From Tyto alba (lineage: Eukaryota > Chordata > Aves > Strigiformes > Tytonidae): a DNA stretch of 64,000 bases. A model generated the notes under the pieces. It had not been told where the DNA came from and ran no database searches. It was given only the letters and a program-made list of their open reading frames with translations. The stretch covers positions 2,976,001 through 3,040,000 of the forward strand of contig NW_024881329.1 in the NCBI RefSeq assembly GCF_018691265.1, given 5' to 3'. Positions 23,201 to 38,200 of the stretch are shown here, piece after piece. The first letter of the stretch is position 1, and the number at the start of each line of letters is the position of its first letter. Made by a program: the position numbers and the translations under genes.

Positions 23201-26200
23201 AATTTATTCCTGGGCCTGAGAGTTCAGATCTTCACAGACCTTGAGATGATACTCAAGGAGAATGTAACAGCATAAACCAGCCTCGATTGATAGTCTGTAA
23301 CCTGACTTTACAGCAACATGCTTGACTTCTTCCTTCTGCAGGAATACCATGTTAAGACTTGAAACTACCTTACCCTGACAGTCAGCAGCATAAATCCAGT
23401 TGAAACTACACACTTGGCCTTGAGCTAGTAAAAAATACTCCAGGCCACTGATTTGCTTAATTCCCAGCAGAGGCTGCCTTACTCCTACGCTGCTGAAGCC
23501 AAGCCTGGCACGCTCCATACAGCATCTTCATACCTGCTGGGCCTCCGACAGACAATATTATGGTCTATTCAGAATATACTCTTCAGGGTTTTTTTCAGCT
23601 GGTTGGATTTAGTGGTTTTGGGGTTTGGTTGGGGGCAGTGGGGGGGGGGGTAGGACTCAGGCGTTCAAGGATAAGTTGATTTTTAAAGAAAATTAGAGTT
23701 CCAGAAACAATCACGCAGAAAATACCTTCACCTTCAGAGACTGGTTCCACAAACGGCGTTAACCACACTTGGGGAGAAAAGTTATCAGTGAGAGGTGGTT
23801 TGGGCAGAACAGAGTTCGTGTCTTTGCTTTACTGCAGGACGCTTAGACCAAGGGCCCCAGGTTAGGGCTGTGCCACGTCAGCTAAGAGCGGTCTTCCAAG
23901 AGGAGTAGGAGGAGGGGGGAGAGAGACGAAGAGGTCAAAGACAGTCTGTCACAGAGCCAGGCTGTGGAGGGAAACCACAGAAGGGAGCCAGACAGAAAAG
24001 GCTGAGGCAAACCTTCCATCGAATAGAAATGGGTCACGTGTGCCTCGTTCTCACATCAGCATCTTCTTCCCATTTCAAGAAAAGAACCAAAAACTCAACG
24101 CTACGTCGATTTCACAAGTTTGCTGATGCAAACAACTATACACGGTCCTTTTACAGAACCCAAACCCCCTAATTGCCACACAACTGTCGGTCTCTGTTCG
24201 AGGAGTACCTGCAGCCACTTTGCGTCTTTTCCACCCAGGTTGTGTAAGTCTTTCCACAGGTGCCTTGTGCTGGAACCAGAGCACTTCAGACAGAAGCTTC
24301 CTGAAGGATCCCACGCTCTGCCCCTTCCCAAAGCTTTGTTCAGGTTTGAAAAAAAAAAAGAACCTGACTCATCGGTATCATCACTGAACGTGCAAAATGC
24401 CCATAATCACTGATACCGAAGGGTTTATTCACACCACTGAAACCTGAATGTCCAATCACCATGTGCAGCACAAACTTCTTTTTAACCTTTTGCCGCCACT
24501 GAGAGCTAAAGCAAGACCACAGAAATTGTTTTCTATCGGCAGATTTTCATGACCTATATGCAGTGTAGTTGGGACACTACGTGGCCCAAACGTTGCAAGT
24601 ACAAACTGAGAAGAATTCCAGTCTTAGAAACATCAAGTTTTGGACCAGACCACACATCTTCCCTCAGTTAGGCAGATCTTATGTTATAAAGTCAGACTTA
24701 CTCATGTTAATTGAGTCATGCTCAGTCTAGCCTGTAAAGCTGTGGATTTAGTTTGAAAACTAGTCAATACTAGTCAATATTAAAGCATTTTCTTTACAGG
24801 CTTACAAAGCTGGAGCGCACAGCAGGATGGAGAAAACAGTCTTAGAAACATGATTACATATGATTAAAATAAGCAAATAACAGTTCCATGTTCTAGATAA
24901 ACCAAAGCTCATACATTCACAGTTACCAGAATTACCAAATAGTGTGAAGTCCAGAAGTTAGCTAGCTTCCTTCTGCTCTCCCCTACCTCCAAGTTCGCTG
25001 TTGTTTCAAAGACCTGTAAGAAAACATTCGCTACCTGGAACCGACTCCAAATGTGCAAAGCGAAGCATCTGTTATTTCCCTTGTTGTGAGCTGTTGTCAG
25101 TTGAGATCCCTTCCTTCATTTTCCATTTTACGTTTAAAGTACGCAAATAAGAAAAATTGTGTGTAGCCATTTCTGAGATGTCCCAGAACGCCCTTAGAAG
25201 TGAAGACGACAGCAGCGAGCATAAAGCAGCACGCTCAGCAACAGCTTGTTCAGCCTGCCTTCAGCGAAGGGACAAGTGACAAGAAGAGCAGAGTTTCACT
25301 GTTCTTCTTAGGAAACACCAAAATCCATCACCTACAGATGATTATTTTCCGGGAAAAAAATATCACATAAGACCACCAAGAGGGCAGTGCCTTTCAAAAC
25401 ACTGCTACAGGCACTCTAAAGCAAACCAAAGTCCTGATTCACGTTTACCTCTGTCTGTCTTAAAAAATAAGAGAATTCTATTAAATGTGTCTTAACACAT
25501 CCACATCAGATCAACTGCAACTCCACAGCAGCTGGAGGAATAGCTGTTACGCAGCTGTTTGGTGAAGGTCTGTCCAGAGGTTAGACCAAAATCTGTCTAT
25601 CAATGCTTAACTACTAATTAAGGAAAGAAACATCTTTAGGGAATCTAAGGAGACAGCACTCAGCACTTTTTATTGACAGGCAAACCAGAGTACAATCTAA
25701 TTCCTCAGATAACTCCCAGGATAGGTCTGTGTTTGTTTGGTTTTAGGCACTCCACTGAATATGATGCCACGGGCCACGTCTCATCTGCAAGTAAGTTTGA
25801 GAGGGAGAAGTGATGGGAGATGGCAGAAGAGAGGTCACTCATCTAAAATCTTTGAAGAAGGTTCAGTGAACTGGCTCCAGCCAGAGACAGCACATTCACT
25901 AATGTTTCTAGCAGGGCTTCCACACTCAGCCTTGTGTTCAGCTGAGAAAACACAGCAGCTGGAAGTTTGCCTGGATTTCACTAGAGAAAGATGTGCAAGA
26001 CACTCCACCAAGTGACAGGCCCACTGGGTCGTGATGATTTTTTTCCCTGGTCTAACTGCTTTGTTCAGACCAAGTAAAACTGCCAAATTCCCGGCTTGTT
26101 TTCTTATCCCATCTCAGCTAATAAAGATCCTCCTCTAATCTCTCTCTCTCATTTCCTTCTTGATCAGATGCCCAGTAGTTTCTTGGTTTAAAAAAAAAAA

Positions 26201-29200
26201 AAAAACCAAAACAAAAACAAAAACCCCACACTTTGGAGCATCTTCAAAGCACCATCCAGGTATCAATTTAGTTTTAAAACCGTATGAGGAAAGCATTATA
26301 CCCATTCCATAGCAGAAACTGGCTGCAAGGTTCAAAGTTTATTCACGGTACAAATACTAAAGATATGCCTCAGTTTAAACCGATTCGGTTTGTTTGGAAA
26401 GAAGCACATGTGAAGCAATCTGGTTTAGCTGAAGAAGTCTCAAGGACGCAATGTCCACTATGTGTGGTTCACGTCACTTGGGAATTGCACCGGGCACCCA
26501 TCGCTGCGGTCGCGAGAATCCGATTCCTTACAAGGTTGATCACGCAGAGGGAACACTAGTGACCTGTTAAACACCAAACTTCCCTAAAGTGATCAGGCAG
26601 TCTAAGATTATCTCTACCAATTCAGGATTCCCTTTCTCCAGAGGGAACCAGCACAGCTATAATTTCTTGCTATCTTCAGCAAGCTGTGCAGTTTCTTACG
26701 CTGCGTCTGAAACCAAATCTCCTCAAGGACAAGCGATGACGCTCCAATCACAGTCTCCTATGCTTCATGCCCAACTAATTACCCTTGGGGTGAGTGGCTG
26801 TTTATTTCTAATTTTTTAAAATAGAAGTAATCAGTGGCTTTTCTCTTTTTAATGTGGCATATTAAAGTGGTTTTAGTACCAGATATAACAGTAACTTTAG
26901 CAAGTTAAAAAGTTTATTAAAAAAAACTACAGTGATGAGGAGCAGAGCTGCAGGCAAAACTCCAAGCGCTCTGTGCCCTCTGGATCATGCACCAGTTTCA
27001 GGTTCCAGCCAAGTCCCAAACACACTGATTTCCATTTGAAAATTGACAGAACAGGTCCAACAGGCCTCCCATGGCAAATCTGTCCCCCTGTTTGCAAACC
27101 TCAAAACTCACAAGCCATCTCAAGTCTGTGAGGATGAAAATCGCCACTGATTATGAACTTTACAGGACAAAGATGCTTATTTTGTGATTATTTTCTCTTT
27201 TAAGTAACTGGCCCTATTTCTTACCCGAGGTTAACTGGTATAATCCCAGCAATCCTTGGCAAATTTAGAAGAGATCACGTCTCAACTGTTCACAGTCCAG
27301 CTGTGATGTGTTCAGTCAGTGTTGATGAGAGAAGAGTCAAAGCCCCACAGATCATAGCAAAGCATGCAAAAGTGGCACAAAAAGGACACAATTTTAAGGA
27401 AGAATAAAAAATCAGATGCCCACAGAAATGTTACCAAGTGATATTAAAAAAAGTCACTTGAGAATTTGGGGGTTATTTTCAAATAACCTAGCTTGTGCTT
27501 TATAATTTATATAGTTCACAATCTGGAAAATGTAGGGGTTGAAATGGTATGTTCCCAACTAAAACATTTATGTGGAAAACTTACAGTCTCCAACACCAAC
27601 ACCATATTCCACCTCAGCCAGGTGTAACTCTACACCACCAAACTACCTGATACATCAAACCACCTCAGCCTTTGATTTTCATTCTGTAATTTTTTCCTTT
27701 CCTTTTCAAGTGTCATGTTTGAAAATATCTTCCACTGATGAAGTATTATGAAGTGAAGTACTCCTGCCAAAACCTCATTTCTTGGTAATCAGAGGATGAG
27801 GGTTAGCTTCTTAAAATACAGGATTTGAGAGGCAGCAAGCCAACATCTTAACAGTGTCTTTTAGGCCAATCTTTATGCACATTTCATCATGCTTTTGTAT
27901 TTTCCAGTGAATAAAAGTTTATAATTCAAAATTAAAGATATACCGGATACTTTCATTTTAGCTTTTCTCCTCTTCCTTTCTTGGGGTAAGGAGTCAAGTC
28001 GGATACGAGTGGAACAGAAGAGGGAATAAAACACACTAAAGTAAAAAAAAAAAAATCAATATGCAAGTTCTCTCCCTCTAACGTACTCCCCTTTGCAGAG
28101 AGGAAAAACTCTTAAGATTTCAGCCATCCACAAAAGGCTAAAGTTTTTTAAGGAAAACGAGGCTAACTGCTCACAGGTGTATTTGTTATTTTTCCGGTTT
28201 TTCAGTGGCACTTTACTGGAAAGAAGTTATCAGTTAATTTCTGGTTAATAAATGTTCTGCGTAAGTACAGGACTCCTGAACCCATTCATAGCAGGAAGGA
28301 AACAGTTTTATGAGCTAAAATTTATAAGTCCTAGTGACAAACTCCCAGCAAGAACAATGAAGCCGGAGGTTACGCCAGTTTTTACAGGACAGGAACAAAC
28401 CCTTGATTGCTGTCCGGTTTCCTACGCCAGCAGCCCACAGTCTTTTCTCCTCAGTTAAGTACAAGGACTGGAAGCTTAGAGACACTAGGCAGCTTAAAAA
28501 TCACTTCTTGGTAATTCAATGTCTTTATTTATTTGTATAGCACGCAAGATAAAGGGGAATAACAAGCTTCGTTTGAACATCAGTGCATTTGCCCTTCCTT
28601 TGTGAAAAATCAAGAGATAGTATCTGCATTTCCTTCTTTCTTTAAAACTGTACAAGATTACTATCTCTGTGGAGATTTTTCTGCAATCCCGGGTTTTAAC
28701 CCAGAACACTGCTCAATTTTCAGCTGAAAATGCCACGTGACAGCACACAAATCCTGGATGTACATATATATGTTTAGGACTGGGAAAGAACAGGACATCA
28801 ACATGGGAAGGGAAGCTGTGCAAGGTTTTGGAAAGCAAGCCCAAATCCCAGGGCAGCATACAGTACAATTGTTGGTGGATTGCTGTGGTCAGACCATTTC
28901 TCCGGGGCCTGGGGAAGGGAAGGAGACGAAGGTTTTTAAGCCTGTCTCCATTCCGATCTCCTCTCGCCCCAGGTCTCTGACAGACCCCTCTGACCGCAGT
29001 TTCATTCTTCCCCTCTCCTGCCCTGGGTCAGCTCCAGGACTCGGTTGCTGCGCAGGTCTAAGGGGGCTGAGCAGAATAAAATGTCTTTGGCAGTATTTCT
29101 GGCTCTGCTTCTTCATTTTTGTTCTGTTTTTAAAAGTTACTAATAGTTTATTTAAGAGGAGGAGGAAAGAAGAATGTACCCTACATGCCAGGGAAACTTT

Positions 29201-32200
29201 TTCTTCTGGATTCTCATAGTGGCTCTTTGCCTTAAAAGGGAATCTTTGCTTGGCCTCCGGATGCTCTGCTGTAAACAGTCGGTGCCAAGGCATGGCAGGC
29301 ATGTTAAGGATGACAAGTGCCATAACATTATTTCATAATGCTGCTTCTCAACAAAAAGCCCAAAACCTTCTGTCGGGCCAAACTTCGTTCCAGCTGGTGC
29401 TGCTGACAAAGCCAGGAGAACATGGAGCACCCACACACGCTACGCCTCTGGCACATCAGGCCCTTCTGTAGGACTCCCCGCTGGTCTAACTGGTGAAGGG
29501 TCTGGAGCACAAGTCTTCTGAGGAGCAGCCGAGGCAACTGCGGTGGTTTAGTCTGGAGAAGAGGAAGCTGAGGGGCGGCTTTATCGCTCTCTACAACTGC
29601 CCGAAAGGAGGTTGTAGCGAGGTGGGTGTCAAGTCTCCCAAGTAACAAGTGATAGAATGAAAAGAAATGGCCACAAGCTGCATGAGGGAAGGTTCAGATC
29701 GGGTATTAGGAAAAATTTCTTCACCAAAAGGGTTGTCAAGCACTGGAACAGGCTGCCCAGGGGAGCGGCGGAGGCACCACCCCTGAAGGCATCTAAAAGC
29801 CGTGCAGATGTGACATGGTTCAGTGGTGGACTGGGCAGCGTCAGGTTTACAGTTGGACTCGGATGATCTCAAGGGCCTTTTTCCAACCCGCACGATTCTA
29901 CTTCTCTCCCTCCTCTCTTCCCTTGCATGTCACCTCCCAGCCCTAGCTCGGCACTTGCCGTGCTGCGTGCCCACAGCGGCGTGTCAGCTGCACGGGAACT
30001 GCCTTTCACAGCGCAGCGCTGAAACCCCCACGTACCCGCTGGTGGCCAGGAGCTGCTGCTCCTTCTCTTCTGCTCAGGACCCCCCATCTTCTCCTCAGTG
30101 CAGCTCTCTGGGAAGAACAGCTACAGAGGCAAGGCCAGGCATGCGAACAGCTCGGTTAATGCTACAAAAATGCACAGAGTGCATTCTTGTGGTAAAACAC
30201 GCTGGACTGGAGTTTCCTTTCTTCTCTGAGCATACCTGCCAGAACTCCTCCCCCAGACTGAGAGGAGGTAGCCTGCCTCACTGGTTGCCTTTGGGGAGGG
30301 TCTTTTGACTGTATAATCCGTGCACTGGTCCAGTCAACACACCTGGGAGGGGCTGAGTGGGACAGAGCCCCAGGAACACCAGGGGAGTGATGTCAGATAG
30401 GAGACAAATAGATTATTTATTTCTAGGAGCCAGTGATGCAATGTGAAATGAACTATTCACTAATAGAAACAGAAAGTTACCTTACCCAAGCAAATATCCT
30501 GTTCTTCATTCTGAAATGTTTTTTTTACCTTCATGCCAAAAAGCCCTCACGTATCCAAACCAGGAGGTGCCAACATGAAGTCTCAGCAAGATTCTTAAGT
30601 GATTTACTACAGTCCAGATTTTCAGTCATTCGGGGATTAGGAAAGAAAAAAGGACAGAAATCTTTCCTAATGTTTATTTTCAAGAGCTCTATGTGGAGCC
30701 AAATTAGGTCTGCGGTAAGAGAGATTCAGTAGGTCAGAGATTAACAGTGTCGCAACAATTAATTTATCCAATGCTTAAAACAAACCATAGAGCAAAACAA
30801 CTGCGTCACAGGTGCCCCAGTCCTGAGCCTGTGACAGACATGGGGTGGTGGCTCCTGGGTTTGTTTTTGTTAAGTCTCCAGTTGTAGGCGAACTCTGGCA
30901 GTCTGACGAAGCCAGAAACTGAACGGAAAGAGGGCAAATCCCTGCTTGAGAAGGTGTCTCGTGGTATATTCTTTCCTCCTTGCAACTCCCCTCCCCTAGA
31001 ACAGCACTCCAGGAGCGGGCCCTGCTGCGGGGCACCAAGGGGCAGGAGAGGCCACGCCACCTCCCCAGGGCACACCTGCCCAGCCAATTCATCAGTTCAT
31101 AGCTGAAAATACAGGCTGGAGTGTGTTCTGGGCTTCGTCTTGTTAACATGCAGCTCATTTTAGTTCCCAGGCACACACTCCAAACCCATCAGGCCTGTAC
31201 ACAATACCAAGATAAGGATGCTCCCGTGTCCTTGCCTCCCTTAGAGGAAAAATGTCATTCGTATTCTAGCAACACAAATGCTTCCTCATCATCCTCCACT
31301 GCTAAATAATACTGCCATACTGCAGCTAGGCGGTAGGAACAGGCTTCACTTCACCTAGCCATGGATTTGCTGTATAGATACATCTTTATATCTGAACTGG
31401 CTCTCTAAGGACCTTTTAAAGTCAGAGAGAAATGGTTTTTTCTCTGTGCTGGAAAGCATTTCAGTCCAGGGCAGAGATCTATATTATACCTTCAGTTTCT
31501 TTAATTGAAACACACTGGCGAAGGAGAAGAGTGGCTCTGAACTGAGAGCAATGGCAGAGATACCGAGCCCGATTCTGTTACAGATGCTGCAGTGGGGAGA
31601 TCTCCCACAGCACGGAGCCATGAGAACAAGGGATCTGCACCAGAACTGGAATGCAAATAAATTTTGGGGTGGCTTTTAGCACCTTTTACACTTTGGGGAA
31701 GGCAAATATAGGCCTGTCAGGTTTACTACTATAATACTCAGAATAGTGAGGTTTTTTCAACATATGATTTGAAATTCTGGAGGCCAGCAAGATTGCTTGC
31801 TAAGAATAAGGAAAAACTAAAAAGAACTTAATTGGCAAAGAAAGTCCGTATCTCTGTTAAGGTTTTTACACTCTCCAAACTGAAAGAAAATGTACTGTAG
31901 TAAAAACACAGAAACTTCTTAATTAACATAGCTATTCCTTGTGTTTTTTCAGACATGTCTATTAACTTAAGCGGTAATTTCTTTATTTATTATCCTATAA
32001 TCTTCTATTGGAACACACTTAAGAGTTATTTTGACTTCTGCATCGTGATTAAATTCAAGTTCTGGCAGCAACTGCTCCTCCTGGTTATTCTGATGCAGCC
32101 CTGTTATCTTTCTGGAAGAGCACACGCGGTGCACTTCGGGCCACCTTTGCGGGGAGGGAGTTCACCACCAGCGCACATAAACTACTGAAGACACTGTTAT

Positions 32201-35200
32201 CTTCCAACCCTTAAGAAGTCTGTAGAGCTGGCAGATTGCAAGGCTATCTTTTTATTTCTAAACCTAGCAAATTTGATTTGGAAACCTCACGGCCTCATAA
32301 ATGTGGGATTTCACAACGTGGCTTGCACAGAGTTGCTTTTCAGGATGGAACTGTGCTTTAATTGCTGGGAATGATTTCACCATGGCAACCTGGCTCCAGC
32401 AGTCAGACCTCTCGCTATACAGCCCAAGATATACAAACGCAGACAGTCTACTCCGCTCAGAGACTACCAGGGGGCAGACAGGTTTGTCTTTGTAAGAAGT
32501 GTTTTAGTTTACACACTGCCTTTTTGTTTTGCACGCTCTCTTTGTACAATGAAAAACATTTACCTAGCCATACTAACCAGCTTTAAGGACTAATGCAGCC
32601 TAAAGAAACCTTGCAGCAAGTGAATTATGTTAGATATGCAGGCCAAGTTCACCACCTTACCCACATACTGTGTTTTTGAGAAGAGGTACATAGAGCGTCT
32701 AATGGACTTGTAATCCGAATTTTATGATGCTCAGCTTTTAAAAGTCTACAAAAAAGGTTTTAAAAAAAAATATATTTTACAATCATACTGTGCAGTCTGA
32801 AAGAAGGCAATATGGACTGCATAACTTTGCCCAAACAGTTAATGAGAATACTGACTCCGAGAGTCTGTGCTCTCAATAGATAAATATTTTTCAACATGGT
32901 GCAACATGTCAGCTTGCAGCTGAGCTCAGTCTAGTTGTCTCTCTCTCCTCAGCTCCCCAGCGGCAAGGAACAGTAAAGGACTGTCTCTATTACTTCTGGC
33001 AGGGCTGGGCAAATTACAACTATTTAGGCACAAAACGTGTCTTACGTTGAAAGGATAAATTAGCTATTTTTGTTGGGAAGAGAGTGAAATCAAATCCATC
33101 ACCTGCCTTGCTACTACAGTTCCACCTTTGAAAACGTCATGGATATGTAATCATATAGTAGGCAGGACTTCAACTGCTGAATTCTTCACGTAAACACGTG
33201 TCTGGTTTACATCTAAAAATATGCAGTTTAATAGGACAGAAAAGTGCTAGGGCACACCGCAACCGAGAGCGTACACAGAAACACGGGCAACAACACAGTT
33301 GCTTCAAACGCCTTCACTTTTTTTGGAGGAGCTTCAGTAAACAATATAAATGCATTTAGATACATAGCAGGGGAAAAATACTGTAAGTTGTTTTCACTAT
33401 TCATAAGCAATTTCGCATGCCTGCACCTGTAAGCTCACTTTTAAAGCATTTGTACCAGCACACACATGTGCATCTTGTTGCAGAGACACACAGCTGTGAG
33501 GAATTCAGTGACCTACCCAGTCATTAGTTATTGAACAGGTTGGGCAAAGAAATACCAACGAGAAGAAGCAGCTCCACCTGAAATTTTCATCCACTGTATC
33601 AAGCTCCACAAACTCATCTCATACACTTTAACTACAGCATTTCAATTAGGAATGATTTTTTTTTTTTTTTACTAGAAATCACCATGGGTCAAGGTCAGTT
33701 CTGTCTCAATGGCAGCTTTGAAGAACAAAAATGGGTATTTTTTTTTCTTTTGTTAATATTTTGGCTTTAATTTAAACCAAAGTTAGTTCAGGGAAGTCCC
33801 ACTTCTCCTAGCATGCCTTAGACCAGATCCTGTGATGAGAAACACTGCCTTTCAGTCTTAGTATGAACTATCTCGTTAAACAAAAACCCTGAAATCCATA
33901 GTTAGAAGGCATAAACTGTGTCTCCTCACAGAGTAAGAAAGAGTTGAAGATAAAAGGAATCAAAGCATTATCTTAATTAGGTAACTTTCATTAACAAATG
34001 ATATGTACAAAACATTCGCTAATCTAACCACATAGTTAATTTTTAAACTTTGCAACAGAATGATGCAAGGCTCTCTGTTCAGTTTTGTCACCAACAGCAC
34101 ACAGCTGTTTCAGTCTTTTCTATAAAACAAAGTTTTGCTTTCTGTACAATAGAGGGAGAAAAATCTATTTAAAATACAAACTCCATGGAATCATGGGCCA
34201 AAGTAAAGAATATTTGAATGACTGATTGAGAAAAATAGTAGGGTAGATGATAGTTTAATTACTGGTACAGTTAGATCAGCCACTGTTAATTAGCTCATGA
34301 GACAGCAGTGATTCCCAACCCTAATTTATTACTTTTCAGGATACTCCAAGTGAGACTGAAAAGCTAAAGCAGGAGCACTTTTACAGACACCTACTGATCC
34401 ATCAGCAATCAGAAAAACCCCAAAAACTTCTAGCATTACCTCCAAGGGCTGGCTGAAATACAAATTCGTTTTGTTACTTTATTGCTGAAAGCTCACCCAA
34501 GAAATTGGTTAAGGAAAACAATTTTCAAAAATAAATATTATAATCAGATTCACCGCTGCACGCTGAGTATGCTTCAATTCCCCCGGCTGTGCATGCAAAT
34601 GGCAAGCAGTATCTTTAACTGTTCATGTGGATTTGCAATAAATCAGTTCACACAAGCAGAGACCAACATCTAAGATTCTTCCTCAAAACACAGTGTGAAG
34701 TCATGCTTTTACAAGAGCTTTGGCAACCCAACTTCCCTCAAAACAAGGGATGGTTGTGACCAGCTAACTCTCTTCAAACGCAGCCTGCACTGCTTGCCGG
34801 AGAAGCCCGGTTTCAATTCCTGGCAGCAACCAACAGTTCGTGCTGGTTTTGCAGAGATGCAGCCACGCTACTCGTGCGTGGCTGCGCTGGTCGTCTCACT
34901 GGGAAGAAATTAAAAATGGTCCCTGACCGGTGAAGAAGTCTCTCTCCAGGGAGTAGTTTACTAGCATCCTTGGGGGATCCAGTTACTTCTCAACGTCTCT
35001 GCTTCAAAAATCAATAGGAATCATTCTCAAAAAGCCTGTAACTGAAATCACTTAACGGATTATAGTTAGCTCGACTACCAAGATGGATGTGTGGATTTAA
35101 AAATTTATGCATTTGAATGATGTACCTAGACATGAAAAAAAAGCTTTGTGTGCTAAAAACAACAGAAAAATAAATATTTCAGTTGAGACAGAATGCAGTT

Positions 35201-38200
35201 TCCCCTCTGTCCCACACAGACAGCGACCTCAAGACTCCAGCTTTATATTTTCCCAGCACAGGTTTATCTGAAGAAATAAAGCAGTCACATCAAAACTGGA
35301 CTTTGTATAAGGAAGAATCATGTAAAACCTTGTTTATCGCAGTTTCCTTTCCCCGTCTTGCCAAATGCATCCTGCCGATTGTCAACACTTACCCCTGCAA
35401 GACTTTTGTGTTCTGAATCTGAGATCTGTGGTCGCACTGGACTGAAGAGCAGATCTGGGTAAGCACCTGGAGAGTGAGTGGAGCTACCAAGGTGCACATA
35501 ATGCCACCTCCCCTCTGTGTGAATTTTTATAAGTCACCATGAAGAAGCCCAAGCCTTCTTTCTTCATCAACTCCATGGACTTCGTATGGTGTGCTGGGAT
35601 TTTTTTTTTTTTTTCAGATATTAAGCTGTTTTAAGAGTTTTAATGTTCTGTCACTGCCTGCCTTTCTGAAGACAGCTGCACTCACTGCTGATTCCTCCTT
35701 TTTTAAAAATAAAAGGAATTGCACAGACATCCACAATGTTCCTTTCACCTGGGGAGCATCTGCTACCACCAGCCCCTGCTGTTTGAGCAAAAGCAATTCT
35801 AAACTTAGTTCAGTACCAGACAAAAATGAACTTGGAAAATTAATAGAGCACCATTTTCTGACAAGCTCAAACAACCTAGCTCCAGTAACTCCAAGCGGTT
35901 TTTTCTTCAGAAAGCTGGAAGAAACACTTAATCCATACATCCTATACCCTTCTCTTTTCAGAGACTAGGTGCTGGCAGCTCATAAAAGAAAAGTAACATC
36001 TCATCTTCTCTAACAGCAATTTGCCAAAGTCTTAGTTAAGATTCTGTTGAGCCCCACAGCACCAGGGATTAAGAAAAAGGATTAGAAAAACACCCCTCAA
36101 CAAAAGAACACTTTATCAAACTCAGTTTTGTTACAGTCACAGAGAAAGGTGATAAATTTTGTCTCAGAGAGAGGGCAATCACCAGTGGGAGACTGCATTC
36201 CTAACACCACACCTCTCGAGCAAAGATCATCAAGAATAAAAAGAGAAAAGCTCTTCTTCAGAGGATTGTGGGTTTTTTTTTCCTCCTACAAACCTACTTG
36301 GTAAAGACCTTGGGGTGCACAGACAGTCTGAGATACCAGAGAACAGCGGATAGAAATTCAGTGTGCAATAGATACTTTCTCCATAAAGAGCAGCACCAGA
36401 AGCATGGGCTATTACAACACAGGAAGCAAAGAGACAAATGAGGAATCGTAATCCGCTCCCAGAAGGATGAATGTTGAATGCTCATACTTTGCATGTAAAC
36501 CGAAATCATCTCCCAGGCAGAAACAAGCAGGTGAAATCTGGAGCAAATCCTATAATGAAACAGATGCACACCCAGGAAACAAGATAAAAGAAGGGTGAAT
36601 AATTTCAGAAGTTTGAGATTACAGTTAAATCTATTCTTAAATTGTTCATGAGGGATCTTCAGAAAAAAAAGCAGCATACTTTTGCCCCTAAAACAGGAAA
36701 ATGCTGTTAAACCTCGAGCAGGTGCCCTTCCTATACTAGCTCTGGCAACACATTACAGGGTTATTTCAACACGCAGAAGAATTTTAGCAGTCCTCTCCCT
36801 CTGGCTATCGCTTCACAGGATGTGGAACACACAACCAAAAACACAGCTCAGTGCTGTAAATACCTCTGAAGAAAGACACTGACTTCTTCATTAAGTTACT
36901 ACGTTGTACATGGTTCACCAACTTTCATAAATGCACCAGGGTCAGGACACTCCTGCAGCAAATACAAGCGGACAGAGATATAACTATTCAAAAAAAAAAA
37001 AAAACCCAAAAAAAACAGAGGAGTGCATGGCTCACTGGACCGCTGGTGAGACACAGCATCTTTCCAGAGCAGGGCTTCAAGTCCTGAGCTCCAGAAGGAG
37101 ACCAGGTGGTTACATGGCTCTGTCAGAAGTGTCCAACAGCTTATAGCGGGGCTGAACGTCAAGCAGGGCACTACAGGTTTTGCAGCCACGACCAGAAGAG
37201 AGTTTGCTACCTGCGTGTGCTTGGGGGCCAACCTCCACTGCAACCTGCTCGTGCCACAGACCCATCTCCACAAGCACATATGTGCTTTCACATGCAGAGA
37301 AGAGCTACCACAAAGGCCCTTGTGCCTGGTCACACCTTGCCAAAGCACAAGATGCTGCCGCCCCACGGTGTCACTGGTCCCTTCTGAGTAGCTGAGTCCC
37401 AAAAGGCTGTCACTGAACAAGGAGTCAGCTCCTGTTACAGAAATATTCAGCAAGACACAGCACGACAATTAGTGATGTCAGTGGCCCTGAACCATAAACA
37501 TTTTGAACTATTTTGGTACTGTGGAAAGTTGTGGGAGGGAGAAAGAAAAAGAACAGGATGAAAATAGCTGCCATGGTTCTGAGGAGCATTTTGCCTTTAA
37601 GCCCCTTCCCTGCACACTGCCCTACCTCCCTTCTCTTCTCTGCCTGTAGACTGGACTAAATTATTGAAAAATGTTTCTACCTAAATTAGGATAAAACAGG
37701 ATTGATTTTTTATAATATTTGCTTTAGTCCTGCTGATACACACAAGCATCACAGATAACAGTTATCCTCGGCAGTGAGAGCCAAGGCAGGGGAGAAGAGG
37801 CAGCCACATCAAACACACTCTGCTTCTACCCACCTATGTCCCGTTTCATGAACACGTTTAAGACAACTTTGCATGATCACTTAAAAAACAGAATCCAATG
37901 TCAAAATTAAGCTGTTTGGTTTCTGATCTTGCTATGAATTATGTGATGAATAGATAAGGAATTTGTTTTAAAAATAGAAAAAAAAATTCCAAGTGCTGGA
38001 TATAAAAATATACAGCACCATCCAGGATGCCAACACAAACTTGCTGATTTCTCTGGCTGAAGCAATCATTAGCATGCTATCACCAAAGACAAATTACTAC
38101 ACTCTTGAAAAGCACCTGTAAAACCTCCACTTGGTTAGTAATGCCAGCGGCACACCTACCCAGAAAGCGCGGGGTTGGTCATTTTATTTTTTGGTTGGTA

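Noticed and set aside
25365..25390. CCACCAAGAGGGCAG as a second CTCF site
   Set aside because: An extra base shifts the core and leaves several mismatches to the consensus.
29657..29866. Independent small gene at the [14 protein letters not shown] frame
   Set aside because: It is the decayed 3' coding end of a CR1 LINE, as the flanking CR1 3' sequence shows.
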